64,000 nt of DNA, taken from NCBI RefSeq assembly GCF_010389155.1, contig NC_057767.1, positions 38,911,688 to 38,975,687 of the forward strand. Reading direction: 5' to 3'. The position numbers were made by a program, and so were the translations under genes. Every line of letters starts with the position of its first letter. Position 1 is the first letter of the stretch. Positions 47,227-59,009 of this stretch are shown piece by piece. Under the pieces are notes generated by a model. The model had not been told where the DNA came from. It did not search any database and saw nothing but the letters and a program-made list of their open reading frames with translations. Source of the DNA: Erigeron canadensis (taxonomy: Eukaryota; Streptophyta; Magnoliopsida; Asterales; Asteraceae).

Positions 47227-47935
47227 TAGAGGTGACCGAAAACCGAAAAAACCATAAAAACTGGAAAACCCGAACCAAAAAAACCGAAAACCGAAAAAAC
47301 CAATGATTTTCGGTTTTGATTTTCTAAAACCCGAATGTTATGGTTCGGTTTGGTTTCAGATGAAAAATCGAACCGTAGAAATCGAACCGAGCCAAAAATA
47401 TATATGGTTTATATTATTTTGTATATATATCATTTTATACTCATTCTCATTAGATATGTTAATATATTTGCTTTTGTTAGTATATAAAACAATATTAATT
47501 ATATGTTTATGTGAAACTACACAACAAGATCGTTTCGGTTCAATCAATTGCATATTGAAAACAACACGTGAAATATATAAATAGTTATATACGAAGATTA
47601 TTTGAAATAAATATTTAAAGTTTGTTCAACTAATTTTATACAAAGATTTATCGTCATTGTTGTATAGGTTTCTTTTTTACCAATATTGTTTGGATAAGTT
47701 ATCGATTTTGTATCATAATCATAGGGTATAAGCTTTAAACTTTTTTAGCTCAAGTTGACTCAAACCCACGAGTGGTTAAAAACCGATTAAAACCGAACCG
47801 AAAAAGACTCAAACCGTAAAAACCGAAACTGAAAAAACCAAAAACCGATGGTTTTGATTTCAAAAACCGAATTATAGCGGTTCGGTTTTCAATTTTAGTC
47901 AAAAACCGATCCAAACAAAACCGTACTCACCCCTA
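47227..47935. mobile_element. Non-autonomous hAT element with 8-bp target duplication
   Basis: Perfect duplication GATAACAA at 47219-47226 and 47936-47943. Termini TAGAGGTGA and, inverted, TAGGGGTGA. Subterminal regions are crowded with AAACCGA/TCGGTTT motifs on both sides, as expected for transposase-binding repeats. No transposase ORF. Confidence 0.93.
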
Positions 47936-48461
47936 GATAACAATTAGGACTCTGGATTTGAGTAACAATTGTAACTTTAAAAAATTAAATATAAATTCTT
48001 TTCGTAAATTTTTAAAATTTTTTAAAAAAATATCGTTAAATTGATGGCTAAAAATAAATATAACTTAAGTATTCAGGGCTAAAAAGAGTAAATTAATGAG
48101 ACTTGTTCTACAAATTAATATAAATATTAATATATAATAATATATTTGGATAATGATTATTAGGATTTTTATTTTATAGTTAATCTAAAGGATGACATAA
48201 GGGAGAGTCAATTTAATGAAATTGAGCGATTTGATTAGTTAATAAGTTATTAGTTTAACCATCTTATTGTATATATTAAGATCATTGTAGAAAATTAATG
48301 GATGATATAAATCACAACTAAATAGTTTATTTATTAATATATATATATATATATATATTGGTAGAGGGAAAAGTTAAATTAGGGACTCCTTATTTTAGGG
48401 ACTTCTTATTTGCTATGTATTATATTCTATGTTTATTTGGTTATTTAGTTTACTAAAATTA

Positions 48462-48660
48462 CCTAGCGATGGTCGCCCATCTGGTCAGAGCACTCACGCT
48501 TTTAACAAGGTTTTGAGTTCGATCCATATTTATAAATTATTTAACTTTATAATATATGTCATTCGGGCGTTGTCTTATGAAACATTACGTTTATTGTATA
48601 CGGTAACATATATGTGCTATTTTACATTGACCTTTTTAACATTTTTAATCTTGAGTTGAT
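48462..48660 (+). mobile_element. SINE-like sequence
   Basis: CTGGTCAGAGCACTC and GAGTTCGATCC, 20 bp apart, resemble the tRNA-derived head of plant SINEs. No clear target duplication. Confidence 0.45.
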
Positions 48661-49094
48661 CGAATCTTATAACCAAAAACCACAACTGTTCAATTACATA
48701 TGCTGAAAAAGTTTATAAACAATTATTGTTTAGTCATCTTAAAATTCACCAATTTTACACTTCGTTTGATTGTCACAAATAAAGCCAACAACCTAAAAGG
48801 AAAAATAACATGTGTTTTGCTGCAATTTTTCATGCATGTTTACTATTTTTTAACAACAAAGTATATAATATTTTTATAGAATACACTTTATAACCAACTA
48901 CAGATATTTGTTGTTGCATTAAAATATATATTGTCATAATATTATTTTGACAATTGTTTAACAAAGTATAAACTTCCTTATTATCAATTAATCTTAATTA
49001 ATCTAATCATGAAAAGAAACATATAAATACCTCTTATTATCGTAATATGACAACCACAATTCAATAACAACGTATAATGTATCTGCTATTATTT

Positions 49095-49431
49095 AAAGAG
49101 TTTAGTATTTGCAAGTGTAAGAAACTTTTATACTTTTTTTATTGTATGAATATAACTTAAATTTTGTGTATTGTAGGAAGAAACTTTATAAAACTGTTCA
49201 AATAATGTAAAAGTGTATACGTGGCAAATTATATGAGCTACTACGTGTAACTTTTCGATTGGTGCATGTCAAAATGTTACATTATTTAAACAGTTTTACA
49301 AAAAATTTTACATTATTTAAACAGTTTTATAAAATTTTTCCTACAATGCACCAAATATAAGTTACATTCATACAATAGACAAAGTATAAAAGTTCGTTAC
49401 ATTTCTAAATACAAAACCCTTATTTAAAACG
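49095..49431. mobile_element. Foldback MITE, about 337 bp (family F4)
   Basis: Inverted arms share AACTTTTATACTTTTT-type, ATTGTATGAATATAACTTA and AAACTGTTCAAATAATGTAA. The central part holds a second short inverted copy of the TTACATTATTTAAACAG motif. Confidence 0.8.
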
Positions 49432-51905
49432 TCGTATCCAAGTAACCATAAATATGACGTTAATTACACAAACGACACAAATGAACGGTATTAAACAAAT
49501 CATAATATAGCAACAACAGTTAAATAATAACTTATAAAACTATTTGTTATCATTTATCACGTGATATATAATTGTATATTTCTATAACTGTGTCTTTTTT
49601 TTTTTTGAACATTATTTTGGTACAATTGAGATAATATTAAATGACTTTGTCTATTATAAATCTCATTGCAAATGCCACGTTTCTTTATTGAATAGGTACC
49701 TGTTTTAGTATATAGTTAGTAAATTGACACTATAATTTGTATCATATAATGCTTATATGATTTTTTTGAGAATTATATTACCCCATGCCCTCCAAGTTTT
49801 AAATATAATAATTTGAGGTTTTGGATATTTTTTAAATTTGACCGTTTTATTTGTGTTATAAAAATATCTGATGTAAAATATATGAATAGATGGATCTTTA
49901 AATGTATTTGCGTTGATATAATTTTAATCAAATATTATATAAAAACAAACACAAGTTTGACCATCCAAATTAAAAAAAAAAAAAGACAAACAAATTAAAA
50001 CTATCTAAATTGGGACGGATGAAGTATTACACTAAGTGCATATATTTTAATTATAAATCATAATTATACAAAGCTATAAGACATATCTTCAAGCCATATA
50101 CAATAAAACCATTTCAAATAACAAATATAACATGTTTATCTCGTTTATTACGCGAAAAAAATAAACTAGTTGGGTAAATATAAATAAGTAAAATTGTATT
50201 TTTATGATTTTGCTTCGATGTATTATTGATGGCAAAAGGTAAACAATCTAGTTGTATGGTTTTGCCATACGGGCTTATGTAGTATCGCAACACGCCACCA
50301 CATGTCTAGATTGGCAAAAGACTTTAATAATATCCAAGTCTAGGTGTATGTTGGGCTACATAAGCTTGGCCCAAAAGATTGTCCCAGTATCTTAATTACA
50401 TATTTAAATTTCTCTTTCTATGTAATATTATAGAATACATGTTTATTTTTCTTTTAACTGAAAGAAATTTATTCAAACTAATACTAATATAAATTATTAG
50501 TCTCCTTAAAAATTAAGGGGAAAAAATGAAACAAACAAGAAGGTAAAAAGGGAACACAGAAAAAAAAAACACTAGAAAATATGATTACATGATGTTTGGT
50601 GCGAGAGAATCATAAAAAATAATCAAAAGAATGAAAATGAAGCATAGAATAGAAATGAAAGGGAAAAAGAATGAGCATTTAGAAAGAGAATAATTGTGTT
50701 GTTTGTTATAAACAGATAATAAATACAAGAGAAATATACAAAATAAACAAAATTTTTTATAAGAAAATACATAAATGTAAGTATTCTATTATAAAATTAA
50801 TAATTAAAAGTAATACATAAAAACCAATGAGAATAAATGAAAAAATAATATTGTATTTGATTTTATTCTCACTATTCCTTATCATTTCGCATGAAATGTT
50901 GAGAATGGAAGTATTTCCTTTTCCTAACCATTTTATTTTCATTCTTTGGAGTCACCAAACAAAAGAAATATCTTCCATTCTATTCTCACTCTTTTCATTC
51001 CATCATACTAAATACCACACCTTCTAGGTAAAATAAAACAAGTATTATATTAAAGTAAAATAAATAAAACAATAAGTTTCTCTTCACTGAAAATCACCAT
51101 GCATCATAAAAATCATCGTGTATCAATATATGTACTTGTGTTTCGTGAATCTCCATGTATCAACTCTATCATGATGTAAGGGTCAATATCTTGTCTTATT
51201 TATTTTACTTTAATGATTGTTATACAAAAACTAATCCCTATATATAAAAGTATGAAAAATACTAATCATAAAAAAATAAAAAATAATAAAAGTGTAGGTG
51301 ACACATATTACAAGTCCCCTTACCTTTCCAAAATCCCCCATTTTCTTTCTTTTGGATGACATCTTGGGGTGTAACTTGACATTACATGACACCGTCTACC
51401 CCCAAGATGTCGTCTTACTAACCTAAAAAAAAAGTCAAAGACTTTAAATTGTGTTTTGCGGCTGAACTTGTTTGTTCCACTCTCACACGCATTACTCGAT
51501 CTTCTTTTCTGCCTTATGAAATTATAAGGACGAAACATGATTTTTGGGAAATCACAGAGACAATTCTAGAAAATAACTCTTTAGATCAATATCCATTAAA
51601 CAAGTATTTAATTTTAATAAATATATATTCAGTGACATCTATTTCGAAAACCATTAGAAAAGTACATATGTTAAACAAAATGAGATTTGATATGAACGCT
51701 TGTGGGAATTCGTCTTCCCCAAGCTACATGACCACAAAATGCGTGTGAACTAAGTAAATCGTACTAAATTGGGATATAATTGGCCCCACAGTAGCATGAC
51801 TGCCACGTGGATTACTCACTGGTGTTCAACAGCAACCACACGTGGGACATCATTAGCTGTGATAACGCGTAAAGTTTTAAATTAACCACAATTCTTTTTT
51901 AAACT
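49432..51905. other. Intergenic, AT-rich
   Basis: No gene recognised. Around 50590-51020, related GAATGAAAATGA/ATTTTCATTCT stretches on opposite strands hint at another decayed inverted-repeat element. Confidence 0.4.
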
Positions 51906-51915
51906 AAGGTAAAGT

Positions 51916-52149
51916 GTTTTTTTTTTTTTTTTCCTTTTTAACAGTGAATTGGTTGTTAATATAATGATATTCAATTAGACAGTATGCGAAACTCAAACCA
52001 TTCATAGATAAGATGAAATCAAGACTCTCGAAACCTTCCAAACACAAATAATTCACACCTATAAATGTAGGTGGTGAGATTCGAACCTTGGTGGATTTCA
52101 CCAAAGTTAAAGATCTTATTAAATATCAATAAACAACCAACCCATTCGC
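51916..52149 (-). mobile_element. SINE with poly-A tail and 10-bp target duplication
   Basis: Flanked by AAGGTAAAGT at 51906-51915 and 52150-52159. On the minus strand it begins GCGAATGGGTTGGTTG, has a B box GGTTCGAATCT, and ends in a run of A. A different SINE family from the one at 15168, judged by tail and sequence. Confidence 0.9.
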
Positions 52150-52338
52150 AAGGTAAAGTTTCAAATTAATTACATTTTTTTCATGAATCTACACAAAGTT
52201 TGAATTAGTTACATATTTTTTTTTAAGTTAAGGTAAGGTTTTGAATTACTTATAATTAAAGTTAATTGAAACTCAAATATAGTACAATTTTATTTTATTA
52301 GAGGACAATTTTAGTGGCCGTTTAAAAGAAAGAAAATA

Positions 52339-52589
52339 CTCCCTTTGTCCCATTTTAATTGTCTTATTTTGACTGGTCAAATCTTTTTCTTTCGATTTTG
52401 ACCGTAAATATTTTTGTTTATGTTATATATTAGTTGATGAAACTTATATCAATGAAAAATACATTTAAAACTCAATCAATTCATATATGTTAGATCAAGT
52501 GTTATATAACATAAACAAAGATATTTACGATCAAAGTAAAAAAAAAGACTCAAAAAGTCAAAATAAGACACTTAATATAGGACGAGGAG
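52339..52589. mobile_element. Stowaway MITE, 251 bp
   Basis: Classic CTCCCTTTGTCCCATTTTAA left end and inverse CTCCTCGTCCTATATTAAG right end, with TA on both sides. Arms are paired through most of the length. Confidence 0.9.
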
Positions 52590-52599
52590 TATAATTTTA

Positions 52600-54035
52600 A
52601 TGGGTTCCGAGTGTTTGAGCGCACTCGTGTCAATTGATCAAACAATAAAACATATATGTAGGCGTTTGATCAAACAATAAAAGCTTAGAGTTCGATGAAG
52701 AGCTCAATATTACAACCCCATCTCCAAAGATATAAGCGCCTGAGCGGTTCTCAACATATTATTTCTTGACATGTTTATTGACGCATAGAGATGGACACCA
52801 CAATTTTCCTCTTTTCATTAGTTATTTCATCACTACTATATATATATTTCTTAGAAACATCTCAAAATTAACACAATGATAAATTTGTTTTAATTTATTT
52901 TGTTGTTAATTAATGTAGGTTGAATATACTAAAAAGTTTTTATGTATACGTTGCTATTTTAGTTTTGGGTCCTTAACTTTCATATAAGTTTGTTTAGGAA
53001 AATGATAAATCCTCTTAAAGATTAGTTTAAAATTTTTTTAAAACTGTAAAAAGTTGATATGTGTTATCTACTAGTTATATTTTTTAATCTTGCCCTCTAA
53101 TTTTGCCACATGTCTTCATCTAATAGTTAAAGTGATTTTTAGGTCATTCTTTTACGAGGATTAATCATTTCCCGTTTGTTTATTCAAGTTTGAGTTATTT
53201 CGTAGTGTTCTATTGCATATTTAGTTAGTTAGAAGGTTGTTTCAATTTCATTGGACTCTATAGGTCAACGACTTCTAATGCGAGAAAATCAAAAGGACAT
53301 TTATTATAAAAATTCATTTAGATTTGCAAACTTGTATAATTTATGTAGAAACTTACAAACCGAATGAAATCTAAAAGACATCAGTTTTGAAACCACCCAT
53401 CACAACATGTTCGTGCCAACGTTTTGCTTATTCTTTTTGGTACTTTTATTTTGGATACGTTATCATATACCTCTTCAACTTGCTATTTTATTGCTTTGTA
53501 TGTTCTCTATCTTAGCATCTATAATACTCATTGTTTGAAACAAAACCTGTAAAATATTTTTTTTCACAGAGCAAATAGCTTAAAAATCCTTCTAATCATA
53601 AGATAATGTCAAATGAAAAATCAATAGGGGAAGTGAAGAAAGATAATGAATGGATTATACATATCAAATATTTATGATATTAGAAAGATTTTTAAGCTAT
53701 TTTTTAAGGGTATCGATCATTTTTCCTTATAAACTTATCTGCCCATCGAACGAGCCATCCTGTTTAATCACATCCTTTTATTTAGTTAATTAGTGCATTA
53801 TTGACACCTCAGCTGTTGCTTCTACTCCATGTTTTCCCACATATGTCCAAAATCAAAAATCCAATCAACTTTTATGCTTATCTAATTATCGATTATTCCG
53901 TATGACGTTAAATACATTTCCTATACAGCTATACTACAAAGATGATTTTTTTTCTTAGTTTATTCCAAATTGAAATAAAAATGAAAAGAATAGATTCTAA
54001 TTGAAAAAGAGAAAGAATAGGAAAAACATAAATAA
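52600..54035. other. Intergenic, AT-rich
   Basis: No ORF, gene or clear element recognised. Confidence 0.4.
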
Positions 54036-54232
54036 TCTATAATATAATTAAAAAAAGGGGTTGGGATGCACTTGACACCCCTAATCCCTTTTTTTAGCCT
54101 AATACTCTCTCCTTATTAATTATTAATTTTTTATAATATTTATTTAATAAATGACTGACTTTTAATAAAAAAATCTTATAATTAAATATTTATTATTATT
54201 ATTATTATTATCTATATATATAGACATATATA

Positions 54233-55086
54233 TCTATAATTCTAATAAAACAGTAGTTATCTGATCATTCTTAGCCCTCCTCTTAATTTTATAGCTATCT
54301 TTAAAGATTGCCACCTAAGATCTATCCTATGTGTCATCTCCATATTTTTTCCATACAAGTTTTAAATTAAAATAAATACTAAATAAAGAAAATAAGTTGA
54401 ATATAAACATATAAATATTAATTAATATTAATAACCATATATAAAAGATTACAAAAATAATATCTAATCTCTTCCATCACGTATGTGAATAAGTATATGG
54501 CTATAAATATATTAATATATTACCAATTTTTATTTTATTCCATATCAATTTAATTGATTGTTACTTCAACTTTTTTTTTCTTTTTTTCCTCAATATTGTT
54601 ACTTAAGTTTTATTCTTTATTTATTCTTTATTATGTTATTTTTAGTGTTAGTATAAGATCATCATCTTCTTGAGTTAACTTGTCATTTAAATAGCAATTA
54701 CATACCTCATATAAACTTTAATGGCAATTATTTTTAGGCAAAGATATAAAAACTCTTTAAATACATAGTTAAATGTAAATAGTTAAAATCACAACCACAA
54801 TACAATATCAATCAATTTGTCTATGCTTTTAAGTAACATATGTTATATTTAAAATGATGGCCTTATTTAAAGGATTTTAACATTTATGAAAAACTGGCTT
54901 CAAATTGATAAATTATCGTCAAGAATACATGATGCGACCCCTTAAAATTTAGATGAAATTTTACCCGTGTATATAAAGTAAAAAAATAAATTATTAATAA
55001 TTGTTGGCGTATACACTATAAACTTTAGCTAACTTAATTCACCTATATTTTTGAGTAGCCGCACATTGTGCGGGTAAAAGACCTAT
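54233..55086 (+). mobile_element. Helitron nested inside the RPA-carrying Helitron
   Basis: Starts TCTATAATTCTAATAAAACA after A. Ends with perfect hairpin CCGCACATTGTGCGG, then GTAAAAGACCTAT before T. Copy 2 of the host element lacks it, giving an empty site. Confidence 0.72.
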
Positions 55087-55310
55087 TATATATATATATA
55101 TCACCTAGAAAAAACCTTCACATATTCTCAACCAAAAAAAAAACATACGGCCGAGAAAAAAAACCTACAATCGATTACCAAAAATGTTTTTTTATATATA
55201 TATACTTTAATCAGATTTAATCATCATTATTATTATTTAACATTGAATTCTTATGTTATTGTTATTATTATATATTTTAATTTAGTTTTTTTGTCCATTA
55301 TAGGTTCATT

Positions 55311-55484
55311 ATGGCTTCTCTTTCAACAACAAAAAATAAGACCACAATAGTTCATCTTGAAGATCTTAAGTCAACACATGTTAACCATCATCTACGACTC
55401 CGTGTTGTGCATGTATGGACTGTTTCAGAGTGAAACAACCCGAAGAAAATCAAAACATTCGAGATGGTCTTTGTTGATAGATTG
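55311..55484 (+). pseudogene. RPA70-like first exon, copy 1, with in-frame stop
   Basis: Reads MASLSTTKNKTTIVHLEDLK, then NHHLRLRVVHVWTVSE, a TGA stop, then IKTFEMVFVDRL. This pattern matches the first OB-fold of RPA1-like proteins carried by plant Helitrons. The donor position is ATATGT, not GTATGT. No further exons found. Confidence 0.72.
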
Positions 55485-56084
55485 ATATGTATTTTTCATA
55501 TTATATATTATAAACTTTTTGTTTTCTCTTTTTATTTAACTAAAGTTGAAAAATAAGGGGTAAACTGGAATCAATATTTGTATGGAATTAATTTTCATAT
55601 GTTTCTTCTTTAACTTTCGTATTGATTAAGTTATGGTATTGGTCATATTGATGGTTGCTCGAATCATACCGTTACTGTGTAAATTTTTAATTCGTCTATA
55701 TTTGATGGAAACCAAAAGAAATTATTGTTTGTTCGTTAGCTTGTCATTGCATAAGAAAAACACTCTTGAATTAGCTTTGACTAAAAGAAAATCAAAAGTT
55801 GTTATCAAGAATCAATTTACTAAGAATATATGTTTATTATGCATTACTTATTCAACTTTTTACTTTATTTGAATTGTTTTATGTTTTATTTTTAGGTATT
55901 TTAATTTTACTTGGTATTTATTTAATATTCCTGAATTCTAATTTTTTAAACTTTAATCAATATATTTTAAGAACACTCGTCTATTAGACGAACCTGAGCA
56001 ATAGTTAAGTATAAACAAGCATGGTTCAATAACAGGATGTCAATTAATCAAAATTTGATCATTCGTTTATTTTCATTATGTATA

Positions 56085-56392
56085 CTAGACTTATACCAGC
56101 GCAATGAGACGACGGTGGAGGTAGTGATGGCGAAGGTGGTGGTGGTGACGGTGGTGGGGGTGACAGTGGGGACCGTGATGAGGACGTCGATGGTAGTGAA
56201 TATAAAAGTAATTGATGTAAAAGGTGGTTTTGTAATTATTTTAAGTGTTGAGCGCTATATATTATAAATTATTTCATTAAGAGTATTATAGATATATATT
56301 ATATGATAGTGTTTAAATTAGTGAATAAAAGGTATTTTTGGTTTTTCAAAAGCTGAAAACTTGAGGGAAAAAAAATGATTTGTTTTGTTGGA
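56085..56392 (-). mobile_element. Short Helitron
   Basis: On the minus strand it starts TCCAACAAAACAAATC after A. It ends with ATTGCGCTGGTATAAGTCTAG before T. Same family as 34135-34451, including the GGTGGTGG-rich segment (plus strand). Confidence 0.8.
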
Positions 56393-57159
56393 TAGTATAT
56401 ATACTAAGTTAATACCTGTATAATGCATGATTTTGTAAAACATTAGTTTTGTTAAGGAAAGATCACTAAATAAATTGAAGACTTTAATCAAGCAATCGTA
56501 CTCAATTATACTCATCTTAAAAAACATAAAAATGACAGACAAATCGAAAAACATGATGAAAGTAATAAATATGGAAAGTGAATATGGAGTTGTTCTTCAT
56601 TCAAGGTTCCCGTAGATCGGGATCAGATCGACAAGATGGGGAGACAGTAATTTTTGAAAAATTAGGGAGATATCGAGGAGATATCGGAATGGGAAATATT
56701 TATATGTAAAAATAATAAGTTATGAATTTATATGTAATAGAATGTCAAAAATATCTAGTAAATTGAAACTTAAACATAATTGTCGAAAAACAATACGTAA
56801 TTATTCAAGTTTAAAAATAATTGTCTAAAAACATTAACATAATTCTTTAAACTTGTACATAGATAGTTTGTTTAATTGAAAAAGGGTTTATTTTAAAGAC
56901 CTTTGAAAAACAAAAAAATATAATAAAATTGAATTTTGTTGACCTTGGCTGAGTTTGACCGATCCATGGCGATATTTGACCGATATTAACACGAGATTCC
57001 CGATATTTGGCTGATATCCCATGGTTGACTAGCTTTGGCCGATATCCCATGGTTGACTAGCGTTGGCTGATATTTGAGTCGATCCCACCCATTTTGTCTC
57101 CTTGAGCATCCGATCCCGAAACCGAGATATCGGCCAATACGACCGACATTTACCAAACT

Positions 57160-57490
57160 GCCCCCATCTAAGCTTAGACCGGAACACCTCACATCTTGAT
57201 TTTTAAATCATAAATAGGGAAAAGGGAATATAAGGCTGTCCGGCACCTAAGCTTAGGTGTGGAACCCCTCACATACTAATATTTTATTATTTCTTTTTTA
57301 ATGAATAAATGCATGGGCCCCCATAATTTTTATGGATTAAATAAATAATATGTGAGTGTTCCACACCTAAACTTAGATACCCGACAACCATATATATATA
57401 CGAAAAAGTGAATATGTGGTTATTATGTACCCAAGTTTAGGTATAGATCCACTTACATATTAACTTTTTAATATTTGTAGTAAAATAAAT
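57160..57490. mobile_element. Cluster of CTAAGCTTAG-family MITEs
   Basis: A partial copy (57160-57214) is broken by or abuts a full copy at 57215-57390 (AGGGAAAAGGGAATATAAGG ... ATACCCGACAACC). Another partial copy runs 57400-57490. Confidence 0.75.
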
Positions 57491-57872
57491 AAACGGAAAA
57501 TTCTTAATAGTCAAATTTGAGCCTTTATGTCCAAACATGGACAACTACAAAAAAAAAAATTACCATATTGGTTACCACTTCCTTATTACCAACTAATAAT
57601 AGTAAGAAAATCCATAAACCAATTAGATATTACCCTTTGTTTCTTGTTGGATCCATATTTATAATATTTTTTTCCTTTTTTTCTCTCAAAATAATAACAA
57701 AAGGATAAAAGAACCTAATTAAAAAGACCTAAAAATAAACCTAAGTATATAAAACTATTAAAAGGATATGAAAATCTTACTAAACATATCTAAAATATAA
57801 CTCCACAAAGATTACTATTAAAAGAAAAACTTAATCTCACAAAGTTACTAGTATATTATTACTGTTTTATTA

Positions 57873-58818
57873 TCTATAATAAAATTAAAAAAAGGAGTTG
57901 GGGTACACTTGACACCTTTAATCCCCCTCCTTTAGTCTAATATTTCCTCCTTATTAATCCTCTATTTTTAATATTTATTTAAAAAAATCTTTATTATTAT
58001 CATCATCATCATCAACATTCATCATCATCATCATCATCAATATCTATATATATATATATATCACTTAAAATAAGCCCTCACATATTTTCAACCCTAAAAA
58101 AACCTACGGTCAAAAATTAAAATACGGTTGACTACCAAAAATGTTTTTTTATTTATATATTTTGTTCATAATTAGTCATTATTATTATTATTTAACATTG
58201 AATTCTTATGTTATTGTTATTATTATCTCTTTTAATTTAATTTGTTGTCCATTATAGGTTCATTATGACTTCATCTTCAATAACTAAAAATAAGACCACA
58301 TTAGTTCATCTTGAAAATTTTAAGCCAACACATGTTAACCATCATGACATCATCTACGACTCCGTGTTGTGCATGTATGCACTGTTTCGGAGTGGAACAA
58401 CCAGAAGAAAATCAAAACGTTCGAGATGGTCTTTGTTGATAAATTGGTATGTATTTTTCAAATTATATAATGTACACTTTTTGTTTCTCTTTTTATTTTA
58501 CGAAAGTTGAAAAAAATGGGTAAACTGGAATCAATAGTTATATGGAGTTAATTTTCATATGTTTCTTCTTTAGCTTTCGTATTCATTAAGTTGTGATATT
58601 GGTCATACACTTTTTGTTTCTATTTTTATTTAACTGAAGTTAAAAATAAAAAGGGTAAACCGGAATCAATATTTATATGGAGTTAATTTTCATATGTTTC
58701 TTATTTAGCTTTCGTATTTATTAAGTTGTGATATTAGTCATACATTTTTTGTTTCATAATTATTATAAGATTTATATATCTTGAAAATACCCATCAAATG
58801 GACGGGCTTGAGCATTAG
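57873..58818 (+). mobile_element. RPA-carrying Helitron, copy 2
   Basis: Starts TCTATAATAAAATTAAAAAA after A. Ends with stem CCCATCAAATGGACGGG, CTTGAGCATTAG, then T. A segment near 58500-58620 is repeated at 58620-58750 (GTAAACYGGAATCAATA...). Confidence 0.75.
58265..58446 (+). pseudogene. RPA70-like first exon, copy 2, frameshifted
   Basis: Homologous to 55311-55484 but with eight extra bases (GACATCAT) after NHH, shifting the frame. It keeps Trp where copy 1 has a stop, and a good donor GTATGT after 58446. No later exons are present. Confidence 0.72.
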
Positions 58819-59009
58819 TTATTTTATACTTTACATAATCAAAAATAAAAATTAAACATTAAGTATGTAGACGAAACTATGTCAGTGCGATACGAAAGAG
58901 AAAATTATAAACTTTACTTTTAACAACAATATTTTAAACAAGGTATAATATTAATTAAATTAAAAGAATTTATGTAGTTTAAAATTTTAGATAGGTGTCT
59001 TTATGTTAA

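Larger units (their letters stand above)
54036..56004 (+). mobile_element. RPA-carrying Helitron, copy 1 (interrupted)
   Basis: Starts TCTATAATATAATTAAAAAA after A. Ends with hairpin CGTCTATTAGACG, then ACCTGAGCAATAG and T. Homologous along its length to 57873-58818. Contains an RPA-like exon at 55311-55484 and an 854-bp nested Helitron at 54233-55086. Confidence 0.75.

Noticed and set aside
48462..48540. A genuine tRNA gene
   Set aside because: Box-like motifs are present, but no cloverleaf or acceptor pairing could be made; treated as SINE-like.
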